Numbered from the stretch's first letter, positions 10,925 to 23,081 are shown. The stretch is 64,000 nt of DNA from Periconia sp. R9002 (GCA_023627715.1 JAMAHW010000068.1:62001-126000), one strand, 5' to 3'. Made by a program: numbers and translations. Notes: a model not told the origin generated them from the letters alone.

Positions 10925-12271
10925 ATTCCTTCAGGCTCCAACCCATCCAAAAACCAAGGCGCAAACACTTCCTCAACCCACCCAAAACAACCCTCAACCC
11001 TTTCAAGATCGTATAGCACCCGATAATATTAGCCGTAGTGCCGAAATCCACAGCATCAATAATATGAATCTCCTCTAAATCACTAGCGACGTACAAATGC
11101 TAGCGTGCATCAGTGACCAAGAGAAGAGGGAGCGTCATGCCTACGGGGTCCTGAATAAGCTGCCGCAGACGGTTGAAGTAGGCCATCGCCCAAAGGGAGA
11201 GCTGCACTTCACCGTTCTCGCCGCCGCCGTCAGGAGACTTTGTCTCAATGCTGAGAACAACGGGTTCGTAGCAGAGGGGGGAGTAGTCGGATGGGTTGGT
11301 AGTGCGTTGAAGCTTGGAGGGTGAAGCAGCGAGGCGATTGATGACGTGGGCCGTTGGAATGAGTGGAGGACCGAGGGTGACTGCGAAGTCGATCATCTTA
11401 CGTTTTAGAAGCTCCCTATATTCGTTGCTCAGCACAAGCTCCTTAATAACCCGCGCAGTAGCAATGTTGTAGTACAAAAAGCCAGCGCGGCCAAGCGCGG
11501 CTTGCTTCAGCATCGGGCCATAGACAAGCTCGTTCCAGCTCGGCTCGTGCAAATGCTTTGTTTTGCACACTAAGGTCTCATTTCAAATATCTCGCATGGC
11601 TTTGATTTCATCCTTCAACTATTCATAGCTTTTGCCATTCGGCGTCTTCGCTACGTAGTCCTCTAGGTCTTCAAGGTCGCCATGAGCATCGTTTTGTATT
11701 TCAGCCTTCGCAGATTATCAGCTAAGAGACTCTGGGAGTGTATTCAGGAATTGCATCAGATTCAGATATTTTATCGTACCACAGTAGTAAGGGCTGTCCC
11801 TACCCATACAAAAAAAACAGGATTATGAAAATAAAACACATCGAACTGGAAACCAAGAAAAAAAGGCGGGAATTGTACCTCAACGCTCAGCGGAATAACA
11901 CCTTTCGACTGCCTCGCCAGCGCCTGAACCGTCTTGCAGAGTGCCCTTACGTCTTGCGGGACGTCTACACTAGATCTCACTCCTTTAGAGACTACAGGCT
12001 TCTTAGCCGTTCGAAGATCAACCATGCGTCGAGTTGGACTGCGCGATCGTTTCGAAATAGTTGGCTGGTAGGCCGATTCAGCCTCGGCATCCTCAGTATC
12101 CACATCTGCTTGGTCCGGCGGCGCGGACGTTGGCCAGGTCATGGCCTTGAGAATAGCAGAATGTCGGTTGTCGATGTGTAAGGAGAAATTTGCCTTTCTT
12201 AAAACCATGAATGGTACGTGCTGAACTAAGGTCTTACCGGTACGCGAAATGTCATCAGAGACCCATGGCAT
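10925..12271 (-). pseudogene. degraded fungal PD-(D/E)XK nuclease-like gene
   Basis: Three stretches of one family are visible on the minus strand. At 12271-11880 is a low-complexity leader with KRSRSPTRR and DVRALCKTVQALARQSKGVIPLS. At 11570-11100 come EPSWNELVYGPMLKQA, TNPSDYSPLCYEPVVLSIETKSPDGGGE and EVQLSLWAMAYFNRLRQLI, matching the fungal PD-(D/E)XK_15-like family; the IETK block holds the putative catalytic Glu and Lys. At 11097-10925 is DAVDFGTTANIIGCYTILKGLR and then, in another frame, WVEEVFAPWFLDGLEPE. In-frame stops lie at 11583-11585 (TGA), 11619-11621 (TAG) and 11100-11102 (TAG), and a one-base shift is needed near 10979. Introns alone cannot remove all of these, so I call it a pseudogene. 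Confidence 0.75.
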
Positions 12272-13559
12272 ATCTACAAAAGAAATCTATACCCTTATGT
12301 AGTAGAACTAAATAAAAAGCAAAACAAAACTAAACAAACAACCTCCTAATACCCTACTTACCCCTAACGTAATTATGTTATCAAGAGGGAAAAATGCTTA
12401 AAGCGTTACACATACAGTGGTACATATTATCAATACAGGCTATTTCTACACCTAGGTAGTTGGCCACAAAACCCATAATTCAAATTCATCATCAGGCCAC
12501 GCACGATCCCTATCCCTCAACTCTACATACCGATTCTAAAGATATCATGGAGATATCGATTTGAATTTGATCCTCACAGAGTATCACTACCCTGGGTATC
12601 GACACAGGTGGAGGGTGGTACACTGGGTAACGTCCTTGGCCGGGACGGGTGATGGAGATATATATATATATATATATATGTATGTATATATATTATATGA
12701 GTGTAGTAACTAGCTACCTGCTACATAATACGGAGGAGGGAGCTCAAGAGTCACTTCTTCGGACGTATCCCAATTGAAACCATTGAGCTCAGTAGGACAC
12801 GGGGAGAGAAACAGGTGCAGAAGAGCCGGCATCGGATTTGACACTGGGGGAACCTCGCGGAGGCGGCTTGGTTTGCCGGGAGTGGATATACGGCTGTATT
12901 AAGGCTCATCATACCTTGCTTTAGACACCTGCTATACCCTAAGACCAACCGTTCGTAGAAGTCCTTCCCTAAAGACCACCTAAACTATCTCGAGACTACA
13001 AACCCATTTGTACAATCAGTCCTTTTTTTCACTTGCAGATCCACGGAAATTGATAAATATGAGTACCGATCTCACAAAGCAAATGAATAGAAGGAATGAT
13101 GGGATTCAGGTTCAGTGTTATTGCCATTCTAAATAATAATAATAAAGACTTATTTGTGAAAGGACCCAATACAGAAACAGAACAAATTACACCAATGGGG
13201 TTTATCGCCATGAGAAAAAGAGTCGTGAAAGTAAACAAACATGCAGCTCTCCAGTCTCCCACATTTCTAAAATTCCCTTATTTTTTCTCATACAAACATG
13301 AGCACAAGCATGAGCAAGACAAATGTACTTGCCCAATACACGATAATACACGATTTCGGCCGTAGTGGGGGTACGTTGACGATTTTTTAGTGTATACCAG
13401 ATGATTTCAAGACGGCTAAATCAGACTACATGACACAGACTATGCCAGAGCCACAAACGACACCCAAAACGCCAGCGACCAGACATGAAAACAAGATCGG
13501 ATCGGTTTGGTCCGCGCGGGGAGGCGGATGCACATGACAGTTCCCAGGGGAAAGACACT
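12272..13559. other. intergenic 3' to the chitin synthase gene
   Basis: About 1.3 kb with no supported gene. It holds the TA microsatellite at 12656-12698; the open frames around 12750-13365 are short and show no domain. Confidence 0.5.
12656..12698. repeat. TA-rich microsatellite
   Basis: A run of alternating A and T of about 24 bases, followed by imperfect TATG/TATA units. Confidence 0.9.
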
Positions 13560-16515
13560 CTACCTCCTGCGGACGCAGAAGAAGATACCGCTGCGTCCCA
13601 AGAACCACAGGCAACCGAGGAAACGGACGAGAGCGAGAATGGCGGTGGAAATCAGCAGGAAGGTGAAGAAGAAGGAACTACGGGCGGTGGCATCGGTCTA
13701 GCAGATTGTTAGCAGACTGTTCGGCAACTAGTGTAATACGTTACTTACGCTGAACCCGAAAGTACTCAAATCTTTGGCGGTGACAGCAAGACCGAGGAGA
13801 GCATTCATACCAATCCATGCGGTGGTCAAATGCGTACGGAAAGACTTGTAAGAATCCTCGAGGGTCTTCTCGTCGTGCTCCTCCGGTGGTACGAAGGGAG
13901 CAAGTGCTCGCTTGACCGTGGCTTCGAACTGACTGTCGATATCGGCTTGCGGCAAATCCGGTTCTTCGATGACAGTGGTTTTACCATCTTTGGCCTTCTC
14001 CGTCTTGGCAGATGGAAGCACATCAGCTTTGTCGGAACCTTTGGTACCCCAGGACACATCGTGCCAGTTACTGAACGCGTAGACGTTGAGAATGTTGACA
14101 TAGGACGACATGATGAGCAGATACTGGGGGAACGAGGTGAACATGTGCCAGGGGTCCATGTAGAGGAACGAGGCAATGTAGTAGAGACCAAAGGTAGATG
14201 CCAAAGCCAAAAGAATGATACCAACACCGCCGTCTCTGGTGAATGAAGTCAAAAAGTCTCCTACACTATCGGTGTCGATTCCCTTGGCATTTGGATTGGT
14301 GAAAGCCTGAACCACGAGGTACAGGGACAGGACGACAATGTAGAGCTGGATGATGGCAAAGACGACAAACGAAGTGAGGTAAGACCATTTGGAACCCTTG
14401 GGACGGTTACCGAAGGCGAGAATGAACTGGAGGCCGACGAAAGCGAGATACACGTAGCTGAGGATGGTGTTGATAATGGGCGTGGCTTTGTTACCGAATG
14501 GCCAGGCGTCGCGGTGGGGCTCGACTCCAGGTTTTGATTCAGTGCCGACCAGCTGCATGATAATCGTGGTAGTGAGGTAGAAAGAAGCCAAGGAGAACCA
14601 GGAGAGAATCGTTTGGAAGATGTTGTACAGGAGCTGGATGTGGAGGAAGAACATGCGGATGATGTTGTGGCCACTCTTGTACATACGACCAAAGTGCATC
14701 AGCGAGTAGATACCGGCAGCGAACGAACCATTGAGCCAACGACGACGCTGACCAATGAATTCGGCAGCACCTTCAGGCACATCGGTTTCACCCTTGGATG
14801 CCTTGACGTACGTCAAATGCCACTTGGAACCGGCTTTGGCGACCAGCTCGAAACAGAGAATACGATCTTCAGCTAAAAACATGTTCTTCTTGAAAATGTT
14901 CATGCCGTCGATACCCTTCTTTCCGAGAATCTTGGCCAACGTGTGGTCACCGTGGAAATACTGTTCCAGAGGACGACCCATGATGGCGCGGTAACGGTAC
15001 GCAGAGAAAGCACCGGGCAACACAGACACATAACCGAACGAAGACTCAAGGGGCTTGTCCAGAATGTTACTGATCTTGTACTCGAAATTCTGCGCGGCGA
15101 CCAGCGGGTTGAGCAGATTCTTCCAGCCCTTACCCAACATAGCGTGGATTTCACCGCAAGCACCACCCAGATCCTTGTCGTTGTAGAAAGCTTCCCAGAG
15201 CGCGAGGAGCGACTTGGGGCCGGGCTTGGTACCAGCATCAAGCAGAATGCACACCTCGGGGTTCAAAATGCGGCCAATGGCGGTGAAGAGCCAACGATGC
15301 GAGTTGATCTTCTTGCTGTTCTTCTGCTTGAGGCAGAAAATCATCTGGACGGGAGGAAGTGTGCTGGCGCTGTCGTCGTGGGGACGGATAAGCTGCTGGT
15401 TGGGGGTGACGGACAATTGCGTCGTGTATTCAAAGATGTGAGCCTCGGTGGGCTTGCCGTCGATATCCTTCTTCATGATACCGTCCTGGTAGATACCCAC
15501 GGTAGCGAGCAAATCAAGTGTGCCCTTGTCGCAGGGGTCGATACCGTCGAAAACTAAGCAGACGACAATCTTCTGCCAGGCGGGGCCTCCCTTGTTCCAG
15601 AACTCGGATTTCTTAAGGTTAACAATGTCACGGACATTTTGCATGACACCGTGCAGAGTACGCGCGGTAAGCACCTTGTCTTCATTGTAGTAGGTGATGG
15701 CGATGAGCAACTCGGTGTGGCGGTTGTACATGGCCGGACGCAGATTGTAACCGTTCTTGAGGGTAAAGTCGTTGGGGTCGCACGTGGCAGCCGTGTCTGG
15801 ACGATGTCAGCTGAGTCCCATGCTATCACATGTCCATGCGGGGAAAAGGGGAGGATAGGCAGTCACGGGATCAACTTACAGCGCATGTGTGTGAACTCCT
15901 CGCTGCCGCTCTCGAGATCGTTGCGGTACTTGGCCTGGATGGCGTTTTGGATGGCACTTGGCACGGGATAGTCGGCACTGAGGACGGAGCCCTGAACGAG
16001 CTTGACCTTACGCGTCATACCACGCTTCAAGCCGGTACCTCCGCCAGGCTGTTGTCGCTGCTTCCATGCCTCGGTGGAGCTGGTGTCGCTGCGGGAGTAG
16101 GGAGACGGCACGCGCTGGGGAGCGCCGTACTCGGTGGCCGGGTCGTATCCGCCGGTGGCAGAGTATATATCGGAGCCGTTGCTCGATTGAGCGGGATATT
16201 GTGCTTGGTGTGTTTGTGGTGCGTACGACTCGGTCAAGCTGTATGTGGAGGCCGGGCGGATATCAGTCGAGTGGCCGTAAACGCCGTGGTGGTCATCGAA
16301 GGGGCCCTGGTGGGTGCCAGAGGCGTTGGAATGCAGGAGAGACTGGTTGACTTCCTCATTCGGGCGGTTGTCATAGGGATGCTGGAGAAGAGGGAGCCAT
16401 GTCAGCCTATGAACTTGATGGTACCATTCTGATGGAGATGAATGTAAAAACTCACTGCAGCATGTGGAGCGCCATATTCTGGGGCGCCGTGGCCGCCAGG
16501 TGGGTTGTAGGCCAT
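13560..16515 (-). CDS. chitin synthase, division 1, class III
   Basis: Membrane glycosyltransferase (GT2) that polymerises UDP-GlcNAc into cell-wall chitin. Exons 16515-16456, 16381-15880, 15796-13749 and 13697-13560 give 915 residues; introns are 74, 83 and 51 nt, all phase-consistent. Order: Gly/Tyr/Pro-rich disordered N-terminus (about 1-170), chitin synthase N-terminal segment ([20 protein letters not shown]), catalytic core with [56 protein letters not shown] and the QRRRWLNG product-site motif, then several membrane segments. The C-terminal exon codes a last hydrophobic helix and [15 protein letters not shown]. Class III is inferred from the core sequence, which resembles Aspergillus ChsB/ChsG. 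This class is specific to filamentous fungi and needed for hyphal growth. It has a 2.9-kb gene-free upstream region. Confidence 0.96.
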
Positions 16516-19433
16516 GGTACGGGGAGGTGGTGATGTAGCCGGTGGACCAAGGGGCAGGCAGGCACCAGATGCTAGACCGGGTGTTGTTTGGCGGAGAGAC
16601 GGGAAGCGTCTCTTGATAAAGAGAGAAGGGGGAGGGAAGGAGAAGGGAGAACGAGAGAATGGATGTAGGTGGTAGGGAGCAGCAGCTGGGGCTGATGTTA
16701 AAAGAAAGAAGGGGAGGCGGAGGTGAAGTAGAGTTAGACTGAGTAAGGCAAGTACGCTTCCAGTCCAGGGCAAGGGCACGCTGACAGGCGAGCTGAGGCC
16801 TAACCCGAATGGGGCATGGGTGGTATCGAAAGGAAATAGGGTCCAAAACCAGACTAATGAATGAAGTAATGAATGCTTGGAGATGGTTGCTCAGCAGGTT
16901 TGCCAATGGACAAAAACAAGTACCACACCTATGACATGCTTGATGCGCGTGATCTATCACCGCTCTCCTCCTTGCTGTAATGCACTGTGCAAACGTTCTT
17001 TCTTTTCCTTCTCATAAAGGCGAATCCCTTATCGCAAACCGCGCCATCCATTCATTTGCCTCTCCTGTATGCAAACCACCGGCGTCAACTCCGCCAGTCA
17101 CGTAACCAAAGTCGCAAAAAATACACAACATCATCGTGCGTTAGGTCAGCCAGCATCGGGTTACCGCTAGTCCCCACTTTGTAACTGCTCGATCGATCAG
17201 ATTGGCTGCGGGCTAGCCTTAAAGACCAATACCCCGGCCGTACCGAAAACTCCCCCTGGTAATTTTTCATAATTCTACGCCTGGCCGCTGATTGGCTTAC
17301 GACGCCCGGTTCCCTTGTTTCAGCCTTTCAGGAGGAGGGCTGCTCCTTTATTTTATTTTTTCCAGACATTCACAATACACGTAGACGTGAAGAATGCAAC
17401 GCACTCTACATTCTGGAAAAGAGCCCCTGAAACGCCCCGTATTGAAATGTATGTACAACAGTACACCATGCAACGCTGATGCCATTCACAGGAAATGAAC
17501 TGGGCGACAGACAGTGGGGCGTAGTCGGTCCCTCCATCGCCCAAACCGACGGGTGGCAGGCAGCATGAACGAAAAAAATGGTCGTTGCTGCTAAATTTAG
17601 CACTCTTTATTTGCTGGCCTTGTCCCGTTTTAATCAGTGAAGCACGCCTATGCATGGAGATGGATGCTGACGAGATGGCGCTAGACTGTGAATGGTCGTG
17701 TACTGCCACGGCTCAGCCTCACCGCCAGCAGCAAATGGAGATAAGATATATATCGATTGGAGAAAACAAACACGTTCATCGCCATCGTCGGGTATCTATC
17801 TATGGGAGAATTGTATTCCCAATAGATGGATACATAGATCCCCGGGTGTGGCTACTGCAACACCCACACCATCACTCGTCGGCCTTTGCTGAGGCGCGCG
17901 TATACGTACCCTCTTTTGGTACTGACAACTCGTCAACCCTGGGTGTGCATAATCCCACGGAGAGAACTATCCCCGCCTTCAATAACCTCTGCAAGAAGTT
18001 TCCTCCTTATGCCACGCCACAGATCAAAAAAGTCCCTATCTATATCAAAATCCCATCTCTTACCAAATGGTCCGGGGTCGGGGCGCCGATGAAACGAGTC
18101 CTGCACATGTTCGTCGCCGATTATCCGGGGTCGCATTGCCACAGAGGTTGAGATTGGAAGATTGACGAAATAGAGTTCTGGAGAGGAGTACTGCAACGGT
18201 TGTTCAGGGGTTGCAATGCTGGTCAACTACAAACTAGTACAAAGGTTACGAGAGGGATAGGAAGTGGTGTAAGTACTCAATCACGTAGATCATGGGGTTG
18301 TTTCCCTTTGCTAATGCTTTCAACCTTCCCCCTCTTGTGAAATAGGTACATAGCTACATAATAAATATCTACATCACGGACTGTCCTTTAATCCCCGAGT
18401 CTCACACTAACACACATCCAATCAACAAACACAGAAGAATAACGAAAACAATCATTAACCGCCGTACCTACTGCTTTACTAATCACCACACAGACCCCTC
18501 TTCTCCAATACATTTCCTTATTCATACTTACACATACTCTATACATACAATAAGGAGGAAAATCACCTACCTGCTACCTAACGCCCGACGTAAGCACTTA
18601 GAAAACCTAGCTCGTCTCCATGATTTTAGCCCGAATGCAAAGAGTCAGTCGGGGGGCCGAATTCATCCCAAGCTATTCCTCGTTTCCTCAACGTAGACAA
18701 TGGGCACGCGTGCGAGATTGCCGCGTCGAGTAGGCGAGGTTGGAGTGGACTGATTAAGTTGGTAAGGCTGGGGATAAGGGAGGACCCTTATTGCTGGATT
18801 TTCGAAAGGAGGATTGCTGTAGGGTGTGCATGCGCCACAGTTTGCCCTTTTTTGCTCTGGAAAAAATGTTGATGGAGTTTGTCGCGCGACACATTTTATT
18901 CGGCGAGGATGAGGGTGGGATTTAGTTCATGGCATTTTTTTGTGATTTGTTATATGCGTCTTTGTGATTTTCTTCCTTTTTTATGTCGTTAGTATAAAAA
19001 GAAGTGCACAGTATTAGTTTTCTTCTGAACAAGTATTGCCGTCTTGATGCTTTAGAGTAGTAATGTCTCGTCTCTGATAACTACGGCTCGCCACTTCCCG
19101 CTCTGAATCAGACGACACCTACCACACCTTCTTTAGTTTTCCCCTACATCTCCCACTGCAACACCACCTGTACGACATATTCCCTACAACGAACGTTACC
19201 AGCATTGCGCACACGAGTAATCCGCCAGCCGCCTCAGCTCACCACGGGAATCCTTTGCATCCATCGATGCTGACGGCACCCACTTCGGCTTGCAGACCGC
19301 TGTCCGGACCCCGCTGCCCGCCCCGTCAAGCTTGGTCCGTGATACGCACCTGCACGAGAACCCTTCAGGGCTAGAGCATTAACGTGGTTGTTATTACCTA
19401 CTCCTCTCGCCTCATTCGGGGAACTTTCGAAGA
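16516..19433. other. long gene-free region upstream of chitin synthase
   Basis: 2.9 kb between the divergent chitin synthase and DUF218 genes. I see no recognisable gene. It contains purine-rich and pyrimidine-rich tracts near 16620-16700 and a small minus-strand ATG frame at 17933-18136. A long promoter and 5' leader for chitin synthase is the likely main content, but this is inference. Confidence 0.45.
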
Positions 19434-20441
19434 ATGCCACCAGCCACACCTTCCAGAATATTGCCCAATTCGAGGGCCCATCAGTCCCGCCGCAAAAATG
19501 AAACTACAACAGATCCCAGGCAGACCAGGCGAGAAGTGCACATTCGAAACGCAGAGCCATGTTCAAATCGAACCTCAGCTTTCTATTTTCCATCGTACTT
19601 TTACTCGAAATCTCAGCCGAGTTTCGACGGCGTGGATTCTTTGGTGATTGTCTGCTGCCACGGCATTTTCCATCCAGACGCATCCGCCCCCAGTTTTCCA
19701 ATCCATAGCCCGCTTGACGAACGCAACTGGCACCTCGCGCCATTCCAGAAGTCCAATCCGGAAACTGGCAAGCCTGGCGAGCATGAAACGTTTACTGCGC
19801 ATGTGTTGGCCGGTCGTGATGCTTTGAGGAGTGGTCCCCTCGCAGATCGCGCCGTGTTGATGTTGAGCGGTGGTGCTACGAAGCAGGCACTCACCCCTCT
19901 CAGTGAAGCGCGGTCTTACTATAACGCTGCGCTTGCACATGAACTTATCCATGGCAGTCAAGGGGGAGGGAGCGTGCAAAGCCTTTTTCAGAGCAATCGT
20001 CTACTGCTCGAGGAACATGCCACCGATTCTTTGCAGAACCTACTATTCAGTATCCTGCTTTTTCGGCGCGCAACGGGTAAGTATCCAAAACAGATTCGCA
20101 TCATTACACATGCTTTCAAGGCGAAACGATTCTTGGAACTGCATGCACCTGCAATCAAGTGGCCATCGCATCGTATACAGGTGCAGGGCATTGATCCTGT
20201 CATGTCCAATGTCGAACTCGAGGAGACTCTTCAGGGTGAGCAAGAGCACGGGTTTGCGCCTTGGCTTCAAGACCCTTTGGGGACTGGCGAGAAGTTGGGT
20301 CAGAAAAGGAAGCAGCGCGGATGGGACGAGACAACTGCATCTCAACTGGTCGAGGGTTTGGAAGAGCCCGTGAAAGCCCTCATGAATGGTACAGTAAGAG
20401 AGGATCTTCCATGGGCGGAGCATACGCAAGTCGAAACATAG
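19434..20441 (+). CDS. DUF218 / YdcF-like domain protein
   Basis: Single-exon frame of 335 residues with ATG at 19434. The DUF218 core begins with VDSLVIVCCHGIF (about residue 66) and has VLMLSGGATKQ, LSEARSYYN, the acidic LLLEEHATDSLQNLLFSIL block and IRIITHAFKAKRFLELHAPAIKW with HRIQVQGIDP. These are the conserved blocks of fungal YdcF-like proteins (bacterial SanA/YdcF relatives; fungal role not established). The first 65 residues are basic and Ser/Thr-rich, not conserved, and may be partly untranslated or a targeting segment. There is no membrane helix. The stop lies 33 bp from the stop of the convergent RIB7 gene. Confidence 0.85.
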   Translation: MPPATPSRILPNSRAHQSRRKNETTTDPRQTRREVHIRNAEPCSNRTSAFYFPSYFYSKSQPSFDGVDSLVIVCCHGIFHPDASAPSFPIHSPLDERNWHLAPFQKSNPETGKPGEHETFTAHVLAGRDALRSGPLADRAVLMLSGGATKQALTPLSEARSYYNAALAHELIHGSQGGGSVQSLFQSNRLLLEEHATDSLQNLLFSILLFRRATGKYPKQIRIITHAFKAKRFLELHAPAIKWPSHRIQVQGIDPVMSNVELEETLQGEQEHGFAPWLQDPLGTGEKLGQKRKQRGWDETTASQLVEGLEEPVKALMNGTVREDLPWAEHTQVET

Positions 20442-20474
20442 ACCTGGTATATAGGCCAACGTGCTGGTCTATCT

Positions 20475-21287
20475 TCAGAATCGCCCGCAGAGCACAACGT
20501 CTTCGCCAAGTGGGACCCATTTGATATCTCTCAACCTCCCCACGGCTATTTTGTTGCCTTGCTCGTCCCGTCGCTCGTCCGGGATGACTGCCACCCCCCC
20601 TTTGCCCAGCCAGGTAGGCGCTAATGTGATGATCACAGAGTCAACAAGACTAGCATTCTCCGGCGAGAGTAGAGTATTGATAACATGTCCCCCTCCTTCA
20701 ATCATCACACTCCGAATCTCCCTCTCCCCAAGCACTTTTAAAATTTCCGCCCACTCCATCCCAGCGCCGCCAGAAAGTCGCACAAACTGGCCACCAACCC
20801 CTTCCAAAACCTCTCTCCTATCCTGCTCTACCTCTCCCGTCGTGAAAACCCATGGAGCTTTCCCCTTGCCTTCCCCCGCCAACTTGACAACCTTACTTTC
20901 CCGAGTCACGTTCCACCTCCCCCTCGGATCCAGCACGATAGGCCTTGGCTGCCCCTCCAATCCCTCCCCTCCATACCCGCCCACGCCTTCGATGCGGCAG
21001 TTCAGACTGGGATCGTCGGCAATGGCGGTTCCGCAGCCGATGAGAATAGCATCGTGTTTAGAGCGGAGGTAGTGCGTCATCGCTTTTGAATCTGGGCCCG
21101 AGAGAGCGGTCTGCATGCCTGGAGAGAGGGAAAGGGATGAATCGAGAGAGGTTGCGTATGTGAGGGTCACGAAGGGTTTATTTGGTGGTGATGTTGATTG
21201 GGAAGATGGGGATGGGGAGGGGAGATATGGGTCTATGTGGATGGAATTGGAGGGAGAAAAGGTGAGGGCTTCGCGGGGTTTTGCCAT
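20475..21287 (-). CDS. RIB7: 2,5-diamino-6-ribosylamino-4(3H)-pyrimidinone 5'-phosphate reductase (riboflavin synthesis)
   Basis: NADPH-dependent reductase that turns the ribosyl side chain into ribityl, the second step of fungal riboflavin synthesis. Single exon, 270 residues. Family blocks: PFVTLTYATSLDSSLSL at the N-terminus, KAMTHYLRSKHDAILIGCGTAIADDPSLNCR (nucleotide/substrate site), RPIVLDPRGRW, SVMIEGGGHVINTLL and ITLAPTWLGKGGVAV. Size and order match RIB7/RibD-C reductases. It is head-to-head with UBC12 (398 bp between starts) and tail-to-tail with the DUF218 gene. Confidence 0.95.
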   Translation of the reverse strand: MAKPREALTFSPSNSIHIDPYLPSPSPSSQSTSPPNKPFVTLTYATSLDSSLSLSPGMQTALSGPDSKAMTHYLRSKHDAILIGCGTAIADDPSLNCRIEGVGGYGGEGLEGQPRPIVLDPRGRWNVTRESKVVKLAGEGKGKAPWVFTTGEVEQDRREVLEGVGGQFVRLSGGAGMEWAEILKVLGEREIRSVMIEGGGHVINTLLSPENASLVDSVIITLAPTWLGKGGVAVIPDERRDEQGNKIAVGRLRDIKWVPLGEDVVLCGRF

Positions 21288-21685
21288 TCTGAATTTTTCA
21301 GTTGAAGAGGGTGTGGAGAGGTGATGTCAAATCAATCAAAGTGTCAAAATGAATCTTGAAGTGAATGTATTGAAGATGGATCAGACGAATCAGCACGCGA
21401 TTTCCCCCGCGCGCTGACTCAGCAAGGCAGCGACGCCTGCAGCGTTTCGCCCCACGCTGACCGTCACTGCTGGCACAAGATTGCCTTCTTTCGTTTGTAG
21501 ATACTTGCTCTTTCACCCTTCACATTCCTCGATCTTCATTCTCCATACATAGGTAGCCTTGCCGTATACCCACGCACCATCCTCTCTAGAACAATAACCT
21601 CGGCGCCCACAACTCCCTATCGAGCACGCGATCCGTCTACCCCAACCACACCCAGTGCGAGATTGAAGCCCACAATACCGCCAAG
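21288..21685. promoter_or_regulatory. bidirectional promoter region of RIB7 and UBC12
   Basis: 398 bp between two divergent, unrelated housekeeping genes. A GC-rich patch (about 21390-21460) is followed by pyrimidine-rich sequence near the UBC12 start. No named motif assigned. Confidence 0.5.
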
Positions 21686-22409
21686 ATGATGAAAATATGG
21701 TCCATGGTGCGTGAGCAGTCAAGACGGGCACATGGAATCCCGCTGACACTGGCGTAGAAGAAGCAGCAGCAGCAAGACGAGGCTGCTGCCACGGCGTCCA
21801 ACAAAAAGAAGAAGGTCACACCAGCACAACTGCGCGCACAGAAAGGTACCGTATCCCACATATTTGAGTCTATGATTACGCGGAGCGCTAACACATGCCG
21901 TTTTGCTTCACAGATCTCGAGGAACTCTCGCTAGGAACGACGATGAAGACGCATTTCCCGAACCCAGACGACATTCTCAACTTTAAACTCACCATCGACC
22001 CGGACGAGGGCATGTACAAGGGCGGCCGCTTCGAGTTTGATTTCAAGATCAACCAAAACTTCCCGCATGACCCGCCCAAGGTCAAGTGCACGCAGAAGAT
22101 TTACCACCCAAATATCGATCTAGAGGGGAATGTGTGCTTGAACATTCTGCGCGAGGATTGGAAGCCGGTGCTCAACTTGAACGCCGTGGTTGTTGGTCTA
22201 CAGGTGCGTTATTTGGGATGATAGATTTGAAGGTGGTGCATGCTGACTGAGGCTAGTTTCTCTTCCTCGAGCCCAACGCGAGCGATCCGCTGAACAAGGA
22301 GGCCGCAGAAGACTTGAAGCAGAATAGAGAAGGCTTCAAGCGCAATGTACGGAGTTCACTCGGGGGAGGCGTTGTAAAGGGACAGACGTTCGATCGGGTG
22401 CTGAAGTGA
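21686..22409 (+). CDS. UBC12: NEDD8-conjugating enzyme E2
   Basis: Accepts NEDD8/Rub1 from the Uba3-Ula1 E1 and passes it to cullins. Exons 21686-21706, 21758-21845, 21914-22203 and 22257-22409 give 183 residues, the usual UBC12 size. The N-terminal extension MMKIWSM plus a Lys/Gln-rich stretch is the E1-docking tail specific to UBC12. The UBC fold has [49 protein letters not shown] with catalytic Cys111, and [13 protein letters not shown]. Introns are 51, 68 and 53 nt, with the first just after the seven-residue docking tip. The first of the two adjacent ATGs was used. Confidence 0.97.
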
Positions 22410-23081
22410 AGGGTGGGCTATGTAACGGATAGATATCTCGAGACATGACGGCGCAAGGCCACAGAGGCAGAGAGAGGGGAAGAAAAGACGACTGGAGGGT
22501 CAGGGTCGTGTCATGAGCAACGAGACGAAGCATGGAGGGAGGATATGGGTTTCGAGCTCCTGAGAGCGAGCATTCGAGGACACGGCGTACATGGGAGCGT
22601 GGAGTTGGCATATACAGGCATAGATAGACTTTTGAATCAGGCGTTGAATTGCCTTTCTCACTTACTTATATGTACACTTGTGCCGAAGTGACGGTGTGTG
22701 TGTGTGTGCGGGGGAGATTTGCAATACATATTGATTCTTTGAAAATGGTTTGGTGTTTTGATAGAGGATAGATGACTCCGCTGATCGGCGAATGCATAGA
22801 TGGCGGTTGATATCATGTATGGGGACCATCCATCTCAAAAGGTTGAAGTCGAGGTGTGAGTCGTTCGGAGACGCAAACTTCTCCCCGAGGCGTCATCACC
22901 GGGTGCTTTGATTGGCCCGCCGTGGATACGCCGATGTTCGGCCGTCTAGCCCCAGACGATTGCTCCAACACGCCGCCCGCTTTAAATATCATCCCCATCC
23001 CCCTCCATATTCCTATCCTCACATCTTTACATCTGTCTTCACTCTCCACTCTCTCTCCTCTCCCTTCCATCCACATCTACA
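22410..23081. other. intergenic between UBC12 and ILV5
   Basis: 672 bp: the UBC12 3' region, a short GT microsatellite near 22693-22709, and the ILV5 promoter. A pyrimidine-rich tract directly before the ILV5 ATG (about 22980-23075) is typical of highly expressed fungal genes. Confidence 0.55.

Noticed and set aside
13830..15557. Several long plus-strand frames opposite chitin synthase
   Set aside because: They follow the codon structure of the conserved minus-strand gene and contain no recognisable motif.
17585..18151. 188-residue plus-strand frame in the chitin synthase upstream region
   Set aside because: His/Ser/Pro-rich, no domain, poor start context; most likely chance.
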